Source: Tenrec ecaudatus (Eukaryota > Chordata > Mammalia > Afrosoricida > Tenrecidae). Taken from it: a DNA stretch of 64,000 bases. Shown here in pieces: positions 33,006-46,314 of the stretch (positions are counted from its first letter, which is position 1; the number at the start of each line of letters is the position of its first letter). The notes beneath the pieces were generated by a model that did not search any database, had not been told where the DNA came from, and saw nothing but the letters and a program-made list of their open reading frames with translations. Position numbers and translations under genes: made by a program. The stretch is taken from NCBI RefSeq assembly GCF_050624435.1, contig NC_134531.1, forward strand, positions 259,360,812 through 259,424,811. The letters run 5' to 3'.

Positions 33006-33650
33006 AAGAAAACAAAAATTCTTACAACTGGATGTGCAGGATTATGATAAACCCAGAAATGAATGAATTTATCGAGGATTTTATCTTTCTTGGATTCACA
33101 ATCAATGTTCATGGACTCAGCAGTCAAGCATTCAGTAGACATTGCCTGAGGGGAATCTTCTGCACAAAGACTGTTTAAAATGTTTAAAGGCAAAGATCTT
33201 ACTTAAGCTGTGCTTGACTCAAGCCATGGTATTTTCAATTGCCTCCTATACATACAAAAATTGTACAATGAATAAGGAAAACTGAAAAATAATCCATGCA
33301 TTTGAATTATGGCTAGCAAAGAATATTGAAGGTACAATAGACTGCCAAAATTACAAGCAGACCTGTCATCAAAAAAAGTAAGACTACTCCTTAGAAGCAA
33401 GTATGATGGGACTTCTCACTTTTGAATATGTTGTCAGGAGAGACCAGTCCCGGCAATGGGACATCAAGTGTGGTAGGGTAGATGGGCAGTGAGAACATGA
33501 AAATCCTCCCTGGACAAGATGAACTAACACTTGACAAAATGAAATCGGATTAGCGCTGCAATAACGGCCTCAATCATAACCATAGTGGGGGTGGTGCAGG
33601 CCCAGGCAGTGTTTTGTTTAAACCCTGGTCTGGTTCTGCCTGAAGAGAGT
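33006..33650 (+). repeat. RTE/BovB-type LINE, C-terminal part (right part of split copy)
   Basis: Decayed frames include EFIEDFIFLGFTIN, matching the 'xDFIFLGSxI' block just after the RT domain in RTE proteins, then AFELW-like and ETSPGNGTS remnants. Same orientation as 29840-30612, so both are likely parts of one copy interrupted by the L1-type units. Confidence 0.7.
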
Positions 33651-33654
33651 GAGA

Positions 33655-34260
33655 TTCTTTTCTAATCATCTCTCCCACAATTAGAGTTGATTTGGCTCAA
33701 TTTAGTAAGGTTCAAGTCCATAATTGCTATTTATGCTGTTCAAAAATATTTCTGATGAGTAAATTTTGGGTATGCACCATTCTATCATGTTATCCCCAAG
33801 GTTGTTTCTCTCATTAAGGCCACTTTATGGGTCCCGAATCTTTGTTTCCCAGTTTTACATTCCATTCATCAGTAACTATCAACACATCTTGATTGCAGCT
33901 TGATCAGTTTCAGACTGTAACTATAGGTACAATTCTTCAATGTCTTCTTCATTGTCTTTAGTTACTGGCATGCAAATTTGAGTTATAGTTGGATTAACTA
34001 CTTATCCTTGGACACCTATTGCTTTTAACCTTTGCGGACAGCACTGTATTTGAGAATAGGTCTTGGGTTTTTTTGATGATGAGGGTGATGCTTATCTATT
34101 CCAGTTGTCCTTCCTGCGATAGTAGGCCAAGTTCAAAATCGCTAATCCCAGTCCCTTTCAGCTCCCTAATGACTAGGATACCACCCTTTATACATTACAA
34201 TTTAAGTTTGGTAACTCCAATTTGCTTGATTCCTTCCACTTTATGATTACTAGTAGGTGT
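33655..34260 (-). repeat. RTE-type LINE, probable endonuclease region
   Basis: Minus-strand frames give fragments such as ELKGTGISDFELGLL and a later IQLxLKFACQ/QLQSETDQA-like region. They resemble the N-terminal endonuclease part of RTE proteins ('ISELKWTG', 'IQVYAPT'). Many stops; confidence limited because the match is from memory. Confidence 0.5.
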
Positions 34261-34269
34261 TTGTAACTG

Positions 34270-34870
34270 GTGTTTTCTTTTTTGTTTTAATCATTTTGTT
34301 GGGGGGCTTGTAAAACTGTAATCACAATCCATCCATCCATCCATTGTTTCAAGCACATTTGTATATTTGGAGCCATCATCATTCTCAAAACCTTTGCTTT
34401 CTACTTGAGCCCTTAATTTCCATTCCTCATTTTCCCCTCCCTTCCCCCTCCTCCTCCCTCATGAGCCCTTCATAATTCATAAATTATTATTATTTTGTCA
34501 TATCTTACACTGTCCCACATCTCCCCTCACCCACTTCTCTGTTGTCCATCCCCCAGGGAGGAGGTGATACGTAGATTCTTTTAATCCGTTTCCCCTTTCT
34601 ACCCCACATTCTCTCCACCCTCCAAGCATCGCCACTCTCACCACTGGTCCTGAAGGGGTTACCCACACTGGATTCCCTGTGTTTCCAGTTCCTCTCTGTA
34701 CCAGTGTACATTCTCTGGTCTAGCCGGATTTGTAAGGTAAATTGGGATCATGATAGTGGGTGGGAGGAAGCATTTAAAAACTAGAGGAAAGTTGTGTTTC
34801 ATTGTTGCTACCCTGCACCCTGACTGGCTTATATCTTCCCTATAACCCTTCTGTAAGACAGTGCACAGTT
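34270..34870 (-). repeat. Afrotherian L1-type 3' end
   Basis: The antisense of the unit at 30613-32885: ATCATTTTGTTGGGGGGCTT, a CTCCCTCATGAGCCCTTCAT tract, CATCCCCCAGGGAGGAGGTG, TCTGGTCTAGCCGGATTTGT and GGATCATGATAGTGGGTGGG. 5'-truncated to about 600 bp. Confidence 0.78.
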
Positions 34871-36227
34871 GCCTACCGATGGACTTTGAGAGTTATACCA
34901 TATAAGCAAAAGCCAACCTTCTTTGGAAAAGACAACTCTGACCCAGTAGTTTGAGTGCCTTCACAATTGAGGGACTCAGCTTTTCACACTATTTCAAAGC
35001 ATGGCCTAATCTTATCCCAACATTTTTCACTGCCCTTTGTGTTGTCTTGAATTTCTTTTCTTAGAATTAATTGACAGTGTTTTCATTCCAGTCTGTTTTG
35101 GTCTAGAGGCTTTTCTGGAAACTGTCCACTATCGAAGACATATCTAGTAGTTGAAATATTGGTGTTATAAGATCTCCATCCTCACAGAAACATTGAAGCG
35201 AGAGTGCTGTGGACCGAAAGTCGAGGATGATCTCATTGTTACCAAAAACCCACACTGCCACAGGTGAGAGGTCGTGAGATTCCAGACATTTCTTCATTTT
35301 GATACTCAGCACATGATTATTTAATCTCTTGATTACACATTCTTCCCCCCCAAAAATTTTTAAAGGTTTTTTTTAAGTGTTTCTAATGTGAAGGTCTGTT
35401 AACAATCTTTATACTGCCCTTTATTCTACTAATACACTCAGTGTAAAATTAGCAAAAATATCATTTTAAAATTCTAAAATTAACTATTTCTGTTGAGATC
35501 AAGTTTGGATTTTGAAATTGAATCATATGATTATGATAAAAGCATATGTGCATGTAACAAAATCAACTTAGTATGCCAAATGGGCTCACCAGACGTAATC
35601 TCTCTGCCTTTAAAATATTCAGAGAAGCCACAAATATCAAGCAATTCTGGATTTCTGGGGGAAAAACTAATGAAAATATTTTAAAACTTCTGTTAAAAGT
35701 CTTATCTCTGCTTTAAAAAATTTCCACTTCCTTTTCCTTGTCCAGAAACAGATTCCTGTTTAAAAATGGGATCAATTGAGAAAGTCTTTCCAATATTGAG
35801 AAGTGTTTTGAATATATGAGGAAAAACTGTGTGCTTCACCAAGCTCCTTAGTTGATGTAAATATTCAGTGGCTAGAAATGATATTGACTAGTAAAAAGTC
35901 AGGAGAAGATGAAGCATAATTAATTATTAATTGATATTTTAACCAGGAGTATTTGAAACGTCTCAAAGTAGTTTTATTTTAAGGTTTTCAATACCATTTT
36001 CTAGAGATGAGAGTTTTGAGCTACACATGGGTGAGAGACTAAATTTTAAAATGCTGAAAGGTGTTTCACTGTAGAAGGCAGGCACTGCTTTGTAACAAGA
36101 ACCTTTTTACCTGCCATTCTGGATTTGCTACTGAGGGGGCTGCTGTGTGAAAGCTATGGGCATCTCTTTTAGGAAACATTCATTCTTTGAATGTCTTCAA
36201 TCATCTGACTAGGATTGTGTGTCTTTA
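34871..36227. other. Intronic sequence, no clear feature
   Basis: 34.9-35.3 kb has a mid-GC block (TCTGGAAACTGTCCACTATC, AGTAGTTGAAATATTGGTG) that looks like a decayed repeat, possibly RTE-related. 35.3-36.2 kb is A+T-rich unique sequence. Confidence 0.4.
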
Positions 36228-36411
36228 GGAGCCCTGGCAGCATGGTGGTTACAGGTGCTGCTAACCACAAGGTCAGCAATTCGAAACCACCAGCCACTCA
36301 GCAGGAGAAGGACAGATATTCTATTTCTCTGAAGAGTTACAGTCTCAGAAACCCACAGCTTTATCCTGCCCTCTAGGTCATGATGAGTTGGAATTGACTC
36401 AACGGCAGTGA
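36228..36411 (+). repeat. AfroSINE
   Basis: Full-length: AGGAGCCCTGGCAGCATGGT, GCTGCTAACCACAAGGTCAG, TTACAGTCTCAGAAACCCAC, ATGAGTTGGAATTGACTCAA and CGGCAGTGA. One of the best-preserved copies in the window. Confidence 0.9.
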
Positions 36412-36466
36412 CCTGAGTGTCTGTTGGTAAGTGATTATAGATTCAAGCAAATTATTTTCAGAATGA

Positions 36467-37951
36467 TTTTCTTTCTTCTATTTTTTTGTAGTTTTTACTT
36501 TATTGGGGGTTCTTACAGCTCTTATCATAATCCATACATATATCGATTGGGTCAAACACATCTGGATATCTGTTGTCATCATCTTTTTCAAAACATTTTC
36601 TTTATACTTGAGTCTTTGGTATCAGCTCCTCATTTTCCCCCTCCCTCCCCACCCTTCCTCCCCTTGTCCCCTTGATAATTTATAAATTATTGTTCTGTTT
36701 TGCTTTTCATGTCTTACACTGACCATTGTCTCTTTCACCCACTCTTCTGCTGTCTGTCCCCCTGGGAGGGGTGGGCATTTATTGATTATTGTGATTATTT
36801 CCCCCTTACCCCTTACTTCCCCTTCCCTTCCCTGCCAGTATTACTTCTCCCCTTACTGCTCCTGAGCGGGGAATCTGTTCTGGATTCCCTGTGTTGGGAG
36901 CTCTTATCTTATACATATTCTAGTCTAGACCAATTTGTAAGATAGAATTGGGGTCATGATAGTGGGCGTGGGGAAAGCATTAAAGAACTAGAGGAAGGTT
37001 GTGTATTTTGCCAGTGTTATACCACACTCTGACTGGCTAATCTCTTCCTTGTGGCCCTCCTGACAGGGGTGTCCAATTGACTATTAATGGGGGTTGGGTC
37101 TTCTCTCTGCATTCCCCCTCATTCCCATTGATATGATTTTGGTTTGTTTGTTTTGGGCCATTGATGCCTGATACCTGATCCCATTGATGCCTCATTATCA
37201 TGCAGGCTAGTTTGTTTCTTCTATGTGGCCTTTATTGCTTCTGAACTAGATGGCTGCTTGTTTACTGTTAGGCCTTTAAGACCCTAGATGCTCTATCTTT
37301 TTGATAGCCGGGCACCATGAGCTTTCTTCACCACATTAACTTATGCATCCATTTGTCTTCAGTGATCGTGTTAAGGAAGGTGAGCATCACAGAGTGCCTT
37401 GTTAGTAGAACAATTGTTCTTTCATTGAGGGAGTCCTTGAATGGAGGGCCAGTGTCCATCTGCTGCTGCAATATTTTTAAAATAATATATGTACCTAGGT
37501 CTATTCCCCTGCCATTATATATAAATATATTTACATATAGATACATGCCTGCATTTTTGTCTTCTTTTTTCATCTGTTTTGTTTTTGCGTGTATTATTGT
37601 CTATGCATGTCTATCTGGAAAAGATAGGTAGGACGAACAATCTGGAGAAGAGAACAATAGGACCAATGGTTCTAGGAGGGCATAGGAGAGGAGGTAGGGA
37701 AGAAAGGAGGGAGGTACCAACAAACCCAAGGACAAGGGAAGAATAAGTTATCTAAAATTGATGGAGAGGAGTGGATAGGATTCTTGGGACAGCGGGGGTG
37801 GAGGGGGGGTGGGGGTTTGATCAAGGGCAATGTAGCTGAGAGGAATTACCAAAATCCAAAGGAAGGCCAAACATGATAGTGGGATGGGAGGAAAGCCAAA
37901 GAAAACAGAGGAAAGAACTGCGGGCAAAGGACATTTATAAAGGTCAAACTA
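36467..37951 (-). repeat. L1-type insertion with 5' inversion
   Basis: From about 36485 to 37570 the unit is antisense (TTTTACTTTATTGGGGGTTC, CTGGGAGGGGTGGGCATT, CTTTTTGATAGCCGGGCACC). From about 37600 to 37935 the order switches to sense (GGTAGGACGAACAATCTGGA, ACCAACAAACCCAAGGACAA). The insertion is flanked by CAGAATGA at 36459-36466 and 37952-37959, a candidate 8-bp target-site duplication. Confidence 0.75.
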
Positions 37952-38539
37952 CAGAATGACTAGTTAATCAGCTGGTATTTTCTATTCCTGAATGCATATT
38001 ATTAGACATTATTTAAAATCCACACAAGGGGAAATATAAATACAAGCAGGCACTCACAAGCACAAATGCATTATTGTTAAATAGCAACTTCAGACTTACC
38101 AATAGTCAATTATTTTGAAATGCAATTGATGACCAAATGATCTTTACTTTTGACTATACTAATTTGTAGTAATGTTGTATGGTTCTAAACTCATTGCTCT
38201 AGTTTGGGAAATAATCATGTCCACATTCCATACTACTCATCTCCGAAAGAGGGTAACATTTGGTAGCTTTGGAGCTATAGGTTCTGACCTCTTTACTTCT
38301 CCTCCTTCAAGTCTCCCTCTGGCTCCTACATCCTCAGGCATCAAGACTTAAGTCAATGACTGATATGGGAAAACATGGAGAATGGAGACTATTGATTTTT
38401 TCCCCCCTGAAATTATTGTCTACACAAAAAATAAGGAGCATGGAATTAGTTCAGCAATTAAGTCAATTTGCCAAATATAATATTACCTTCAGTTATCCAG
38501 ATGGTTTACTATATAAATATACATGCCAAGATCCAAAAT

Positions 38540-38710
38540 CAATGTGTCAAGTACATTCTGAGTGACGGTGACCCTATATGACGGACTAGAACTGCTCCCG
38601 TGGGTTTATGAGAAAATAAATATTTACATGAGTATAGAACCTCCTCAGCTGGTGGTTTAGAACTACCTACCTTCAGGTTAAAAACCCAAGTTAAACTCGC
38701 TATTCAGTAC
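38540..38710 (-). repeat. AfroSINE, diverged
   Basis: GTGACGGTGACCCTATATGA, ACTAGAACTGCTCCCGTGGG, CTCAGCTGGTGGTTTAGAAC and TACCTACCTTCAGGTTAAAA follow antisense AfroSINE order. The 5' end is degraded. Confidence 0.65.
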
Positions 38711-41700
38711 CTGTTCATTTATAGATAGTTCAATAAAATGTTTCCCCTTCTAATTGTTTTTGCTTTGTCAGTTTACCCTACTATTGGTATACCATACATT
38801 AGACAGATATGTCAGAAAGCTTATTACTAAAGCTATTCAAGATACAGATAGGCAAAAATTCCCAGACTAGGGGAAAATCACTTTTTAAAATGTTCAAGTT
38901 ATTCTGGCTTTAAATGAAAGTAATAGCAGAAAATGGAAATTTTAGTACGTAATTTTAAAAGCTAAATTAAGGTTATTCTAAACCAGAAAGATCATTATTG
39001 AGTTCAAAATAGTGTGAAGGTGTTTTTCACAAAACTTTTTTAAAATTTGAAAAGGTACTTTCAAATTCATTATGCTCAACAATAGTAAGCATGATACAGG
39101 TAGACGCTATTATCCTATCCAGTGCCATATTCACAATCAGGGTGTCCAATCCATCATTTAGCATCTTAAATCCAGGAAGTGAAAAACATAGAGTAAAAAG
39201 CTGAGGATAATGAGTGTAAGTCACACGAGCCTGTGCAAATGTCTTCTTTAGATTCTGTTTTGGCAAATGGAGAGAGTGGGGATTCAACAAATGATCAGTG
39301 ATTCAAATGAATTCCTTTTAGTAAAATCTCTATGTAAGTACATGCTGTTTTTTCCTACATTGAAGTTTTTTTCTCCCCTTGTTTAAGTTCTATACTTATA
39401 AATTCCGTACTTGAATGTCCTAGCCAAGTGAATTCTTTGGTGGAACAGTTGGGTCCCAGAGGAGTTGGTTATGCAATTTTCTTCATTCCCCATGAGCGGA
39501 CAGGGATTTGATGGCAATGGGAGGGAGACTGCTAACCTGTTCCCCAGGCTACAGAGAGAGCATGGAGTACTTTATCAGCTGGTAGCATCAATGATTACAG
39601 CTTTTAGATAAGGAATTAGTGCTTTTGAGCAAATGATCTCCTGCTACCAAATGTACCGAACATATAGAACTGTTAGAAAAGAGTTCTTGAAGGATCCAAT
39701 TTAATTCTGAAATGTTGATGACAGAAAATTCTGGGACCTTTATATTTTCCTTTAGTTATAGTCTTCAATTAAGCTGCCTCAAGTTGAGCATCTGTAGGTT
39801 TGAAACTATTGAATTAAAATAAATTTTTATTTGACTATATTGCAGTCTGACTCTAAATTTAGTATAAGTAATTCATTAACACAGAATTTAGTCACATTTA
39901 TGCTCCTGATTGTGATCATAAAAATTCATCTTCCTTTGCTACCTGAAAACCCCCCAAAATTCAAACTCAATCTGAATGGATTATTTTATTTTCTGGCAAC
40001 ACTTTGAAATTAAGATGCTTTTCAAATACTGATAATTATGTCCTTGAATGCATTATTTTAAAAGGCAACTTGGTTTGGAAACATTGCTGTCATTCGTGTC
40101 CATATAAAACTTTTCTAAGACAACAGTTATTGATGAGCTAAAACTGCAATTAGTTGATACTTTTATTCTTGTTTGGTAAAATGCTACCAAGCATTCAGGA
40201 CTGCTATTAAACTAATTTATGAAATTTTATATATTTACAGTGTCTGGACATAATAAAATGTAGCATTTCCTTCAGGCGATCTCTGTATCTACAAATAATC
40301 TATGTGCAGGCTTGTGAACTTCAGAAAAGTTCCCATTGTTTTAACGAGAGACCGGGACCCTAGCATGCATACAGTCTCCGGATGTGCAGAGGATCACCAA
40401 TCTTAAAAAGGCAAACGTCTATTTTGCTTTCCATCGATGCAAAGCCCAACCTCGAGCGAGCGCCTCCCAGCACTTACTGGTTCGTTTAAAATAGCTCAGT
40501 AATTAGAGGTGCAGGGGGAAATTTGGTTACCTGCTCCATTTGCACTTCTTTTAGTAATCATCAAAACCTTGCTTTATTGACACAGTTGAGCAGCTATTGT
40601 AAATGGGCTGGTACAAGATATAAAACTGGAGTATCTACTATGTTGTTATGTTTGGTTTTAGCATTGTAATAAAGCTGTGATTACATAGGAAATTTAGCTT
40701 GCTAACATAGACCCGTGTGTATTTCTAGGACCCTGCAGTTTTTGCTTTTAATCATTTTGGACATCTATGGGTGAGAGCCTAACTTTTGGAATAAACTGTA
40801 TTTCTTCTTGAGTTTCATAAGTCAATTTATCCCCATAGTTTTTGTTTTGTTTAGTTTACAAAAAAAAAGCTTAAAGAAATTCATGACGTGCAAGGAAGGA
40901 GGATACTAGCTAGGGATGGTGTGGACAGCGAGATATTACAAAATTGTTATCCTCTAATCCAGGATTACGTGGAGTGGTCCAAAACCTTATTCCCAATGCC
41001 CGTAAGTAGCAGTCAGTGGAGAGATCACGCAGCAAACCTGTTCTTAAAATATTCTGTAATTCAATTCTCTACACTTAATGAGTTTCGACAGTTCATATGA
41101 AAAATTTGGCTAAACGCCTAAATATTTCAAGAGCTTAACGGAAGTCAGTTCATTCAATATTGGTTAGGAGGCTTTAAGACTTGATTTCTAAAGGAAAGTG
41201 ATGCAATTGCTGAAATCTCTAGCATAATGTCTCATATCTGCCCAAACTTTTCCTCTAATTCTGTATACAAATTTCTCCCTGCTGACTTAGGAAAGTCTTT
41301 GCTGACCTGGAGTTCGCATTGTCTGCCTTTGAGCTCTGTCAGAGCCGACTTAGGAAGACTAAGGACTGTGGAGAGTTTATCTGAGTAAATCCCATGTAAT
41401 TGCGTGTTTAACCTAAAGGCAAATTCTGGCTTCTTGTGTGAGACATAGAGCTATGGAGATAAATCATTTCACTCAAGGATTTAACATGTATCTATTGCCA
41501 GGTATTAAACTTCCTTCGCTGGGAAAGGCAGTCCAAGAAGATTCCCAACGAAAGTAGCTGTTCCAAAATCCTTAGTAGTGGAAAATAAAATCCACTTATT
41601 GAATTGTTTCAGCCCAAGCTGGTGGCCACAAGAGATTATAGATATATGACACTTTGGGTGGCAATAGCTCATATTTTTTGAGTTTCAGATGCTCCAACAT

Positions 41701-42934
41701 TACATGATATATATATTTTTGACATCTTGTTAAGAGCTGCTCTATTACTATTAAGGAAATATGATGCAATTAATTTTATAGTTATACTCAGTGGCATATA
41801 ATACAAAGTAAGAATCAGGCAATCTGATGTGTAACAGTTATCTTCGAAAAATCAATTGTAGTTACAAAATATAGGTTGAGGTTAAACATATTTCTTATTA
41901 TATTTCCAGAGTTTTGAAAAAATCCAGTGGGGTTTTAAATGTACAAACCGTATTTTCTATCCACTCAATTCTCAATTTAACTTTAAAAGCATCCTAGTCA
42001 TTTGGAAGTGTGAATTCTTAGCACAAATATAATTTCCCAAAGACAAAATGTTGCCAGCAAATAAGGCAGAAAAGTATACTCAGTGCAATAGGAATAATAT
42101 ATAATTGTAATAAAAATCATCAAAATGATGTTAATTCTACAAAATGTTAGGGACTGCAAAAATTTATAAAATTTGAGTAAGATTGTTTAACATTGAAAAT
42201 TTAGAAATTAGGAAATATAAAACAATAAGTTGAAATGTCTATAAATATCTGCTGAAATACTTTGGATGATTTTGAGATCATTAGACATCATGGCAATGAT
42301 TTGCCTTTATGTCCCATAACATCAGAATCTAATGTCTAAGAATATTTTCATTTCTTATCTATAGCAATTGTTATAACACAACTTATATTTTAAAAATACA
42401 TTATTAGAGTTGTTTTCAGCTGACAAACGCAACAGTAGACAAGTGACAGTATTAAAATGTGTTACTACAATTTTATATGTTAATTGGTGGGAAGGCATGA
42501 AAAAATTGATTCAAGAAAATGGATATTAGTAAATAACCATAATAAATGTTTAATAGTTCCTGAATGCTGAGACGAGCAAAAGAAAGAGAGGGGGCATTGG
42601 ATTTGAGTCATGACTAATAGAAATCAGGCTGCAAAGAAGTAATGGGAAGGGAATGAGTTAAATCCTTAGCCCTACCTGACAGCAAGTTACAACATTAGTT
42701 TAGGCCACTGTGACTGCTACATCTCTGGGTATACAGGGGGACAGAGGTGGTCAATGGCTTCCAGATATGTGGAGAATGCTTTAGGTAATTTGTTCATCAG
42801 ATTTGTGGAAACAAAATATTCACAAGTGCACTAGGAAAGGAAATTAGGAAATGATTCTTCTTAAGCGCTTTAAGGTCCCTCACATCTTTTCTACTGACTG
42901 AATATGAGCAACAGTTAGGAGGACTACCCCATGG

Positions 42935-43045
42935 CATTGGCTTGACTGCAATTCAAGGAGACTACGTAGGATAGAGTAGCACTCCTGGGAGGGCTCCACT
43001 GACGTCCCAGGGCTCCTTGAAAAGAGGGAAACTCCTATTAATGTG
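42935..43045 (-). repeat. Partial AfroSINE
   Basis: ATTGGCTTGACTGCAATTCA, GGATAGAGTAGCACTCCTGG and a nearby CCCAGGGCTCCTTG head suggest an internally deleted antisense copy. Confidence 0.4.
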
Positions 43046-43504
43046 AGCGTTAATCTGCCTACCCAAAGTATTTCCCTGGAAAGCAGTTCGCTGGGAATCA
43101 GAGCAATGATTAGGCCTATTTTATTAAATGCAGAATTAGTAAAAGCTAATTGATCTTATTGTGAAGGCCAGATCTTTGCATCATCTGTTCCTTAACTCTA
43201 ATTAATTCTCTGTTCTGATGTCTTTTTATCAGTACATACACTCTGATCATCTTGTACACAATGGAATAAATACTCTCAGACCTGCTGAAAGGGCAGTGAA
43301 TGATTTAATGTGGGTCTTCCACCAAAGTCTCTTATTCCCACCAAATGACCTTTCCCTTCATGACTTTGGTACAAAAGTGGGGAAAGATACTGATAGGATT
43401 CACCACCTGTGAGTAATTGTGAACAGAATTCCTTAGAATGCCAACCTGTTGTGTATAAAATGAGCCCTCTGAGAAGCAGAAGGAGGGAGCTTGTTACCAA
43501 CGAG

Positions 43505-43590
43505 AGCCAACAGTGACTCTCTCACCTTGTCCTGTAGGGTGGCCCTGAGTCGGGATGCACTCAATGGCAGTGAGGGATGCGATTGTAGAG
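43505..43590 (+). repeat. AfroSINE 3' fragment
   Basis: CACCTTGTCCTGTAGGGTGG, CCCTGAGTCGGGATGCACTC and AATGGCAGTGAGGG form the 3' terminal third of an AfroSINE. Confidence 0.65.
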
Positions 43591-46104
43591 AAAGGCTCTT
43601 GACTCCTCAATAATTTTTAAAAGCATAAATGAGTCCTAAACCCAAATTCTGGGAATTGCTGATATATAACAGTGACCCGGGCTCCAAAAATGTTAAAATT
43701 TCAAACACTTGATCCCGCTGAACTGGTCATCTTTCCTGGTTTCCGTGACAGTTGTAACAAAAGGGAAATGCTAGCCAGCTGGAGCTTCTCGTGGACTATG
43801 TTAGGAGTTCATGTAATAGAAGACGGTTATAAGGATCTTTTTAGAATATAGAGAAGAATTAAAAAATGAAAACCCCCCTTGTGATAAAAACAAACAAACA
43901 AACATGCTATCCTTTGTTACATTGTGTTGCCCCCTGACAAGAGTTTACTCATAAAACTGATGTTTGGTGTAGAATGGTAGTTGATTAATATTCTCAGTAT
44001 CAGAGAAAGGGTGCTAAAATTCATCCTGAGACATGTTTTGCTATTTCATCAAGTTTTCTGAGCCATGTGGTCACTGGTATCTATTGAATTCAATTACTTA
44101 CTATTAAATACAGCTATTTCTCTTCTTCTTATCCTCATACGTTCCTCATAGCAAATACAGCATTTTAGGTAGGACACATTTAAACAAATCATGGATCAAG
44201 CAAAGCCACTACCAAGGGTAACTGAAAATAGATTCAGTAAGTAAGATATAATGTACAAAATCATGATCATAAGCTCAATTTCAACATCAATTTGTCCCAA
44301 TGATATTGTGCTATGTTTCCTTCCCCATCATTCTGAGACCGAGACTTTACTTGTCGCTGAAACTCTAGCTTGCTGAGTTCTTTCTCGGTGTTTGATGTTG
44401 ATGCTATGTGACACACTTTGTGGCCATAAAGGGGCTGTCAAAATTGAGGATTTCAGAGGAGAATGAGTCCAGAGAAAAATGCTAGTCTTAAAAACAGCAG
44501 TAAATTTTAGAACTGACTGAAGAATACAGAGCACTGATGCTTTTCAAACTTCATTCTTATATACCACCTTCTAATAAAAAAGTTGATAATAAAGTGCACG
44601 ATGATTATATAATTCCTGTTCCAAAAATATTGTTTGCAAAACTTTGGTCTAGAAATTTTTATCCTTTGATTTGTTTTGAGAACAAAAGCATCAAGAGACA
44701 TACATTCTAGTAACAAAATATGTATTGAAATGTTAGTAATAGTAATATTGAAAATCTTCCTAATTAATGGTGCATTTATTCAAGTCATAGTCTTGACTAG
44801 AGTATTATATACAATTAAGAGATACTTTAGAATAATATGTTATAAACGGGAAAATTCTGTATTATATACTCGTAAGTAAAAAAAAAAATCAGAAAACAGC
44901 ACAGAGTTTACATGTTATGAAAATATTGAATTAATTGATGTGTGGAAATAATTTTACATATCATTACATATATTATCCCATTAGTATAAACATGCATAAA
45001 AGTTTACTTGCAAAAAGTAGAGCATAATTTGAAAAATTAAAAAGAATAAATTCATTTTAATTTAAACAATATTTTTGCCATAGGAAATATTATTCTCTAA
45101 AGAAAATAAATTTCAATAGGATCCGGTTATAAACACATAAATACTTAAATGTAATCTAGTAATAATACTAGTAATCTCTTAATAAGAAAATATGTAAATT
45201 TTTCAACAAATTCAAAAATAACCATTTAAGTGAATCAAGTGAGTGCAAATTGAAATAACTAGATACCATTTCCTTAAAAAAATTGATAATAGCTTAGTTG
45301 TTCAAATTAATCATATCTAATTTTATCAAGAATACAATGAAATATGTTTTTGAAAGACATATAGACTCTGACACAGAAAATTCATTTTTAAGAATAAATC
45401 ATAAAAATTAGAAGATTCGTGTAATCAAGAATGCAGACAGCTCATTTATACATATTGATAACATAACTTAAAGGTTAAGATCATAATTATATGACTACTA
45501 ATTAGAAATTGGATACAAAATAACATAGGAAGACCATGGGGCTTAGTATGAAATAAAGTTTAATAAAACTGAAAAATTGCATTGGTGAGAAAAATTCAAG
45601 CCACACTATGCTGTTGTTGTTTTTTAACGATCAGACTACTGTGCCTCCTCATTTTTGTAGCATGAACTGCCCTCCAGGAATTATACTGTCATCAACCCCA
45701 TCAACCCTCTAGTCCTAATCTGATTCCTTTAGGCTTTTTCTGTGTCTTGAAAACAATGTGTAATTTGAAGTGTATGAGTGTATGTCTTCAATCCTTCAAA
45801 CATGGACTGGCTTTTGCTATAGTACAAGTTAAAGAGGACAGAATTTTGGGGAAAGGAGTTGAAGAGTTGATACACCACCTTCAGAAGTCTGTAGAATTAG
45901 ATGGAGGATATGTCAAGATATGTCAAACAATATTTTGATGGTTTTGTTTAATAAAAAATTATATAATTTTGTTGAAATCCTTTTTTCAGCAAAATATGCA
46001 TACATGTTTAATTTTCTGGTGCGTAACATTGCTACTTATTTTCATGCCAGCAGTATTCATAATAGAAAATACAGATAAACATTAAAAAATGCTGATGTAC
46101 TCAC

Positions 46105-46314
46105 TCTTGTTGTATACGCAGCCTCTGGGTCATCCTCTAGAACACGCGAAAGTCCAAAATCTGACACCTTGCAAACCAAATTACTGTTGATCAAGATATT
46201 CCGGGCCGCCAGGTCCCGATGAACATAACCCATGTCTGACAGGTACTTCATGCCAGAGGCTATCCCGCGAAGCATTCCCACTAACTGGATGACTGTAAAC
46301 TGGGCATCGTGTTT
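46105..46314 (-). CDS. EPHA3: EPHA3 exon 13: catalytic and activation loops (210 nt)
   Basis: Seventy complete codons, phase 0 at both ends, flanked by acceptor CTTCACAG and donor GTGAGT. The peptide opens [17 protein letters not shown] and ends [10 protein letters not shown]. The catalytic loop HRDLAARN lies at about residues 32-39 of the exon. It contains the proton-acceptor Asp and the Arg typical of tyrosine kinases. The magnesium-binding DFG sits at about residues 52-54. The activation-loop tyrosine is in AAYTTR at the end, the site autophosphorylated in Eph kinases. All catalytic residues in the exon are intact, so there is no sign of a pseudokinase. The exon is isolated between a 2.1 kb and a 19 kb intron. 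Confidence 0.96.

Noticed and set aside
40888..41100. 70-codon plus-strand frame after an A-run
   Set aside because: No splice sites, domain or known similarity; consistent with chance.
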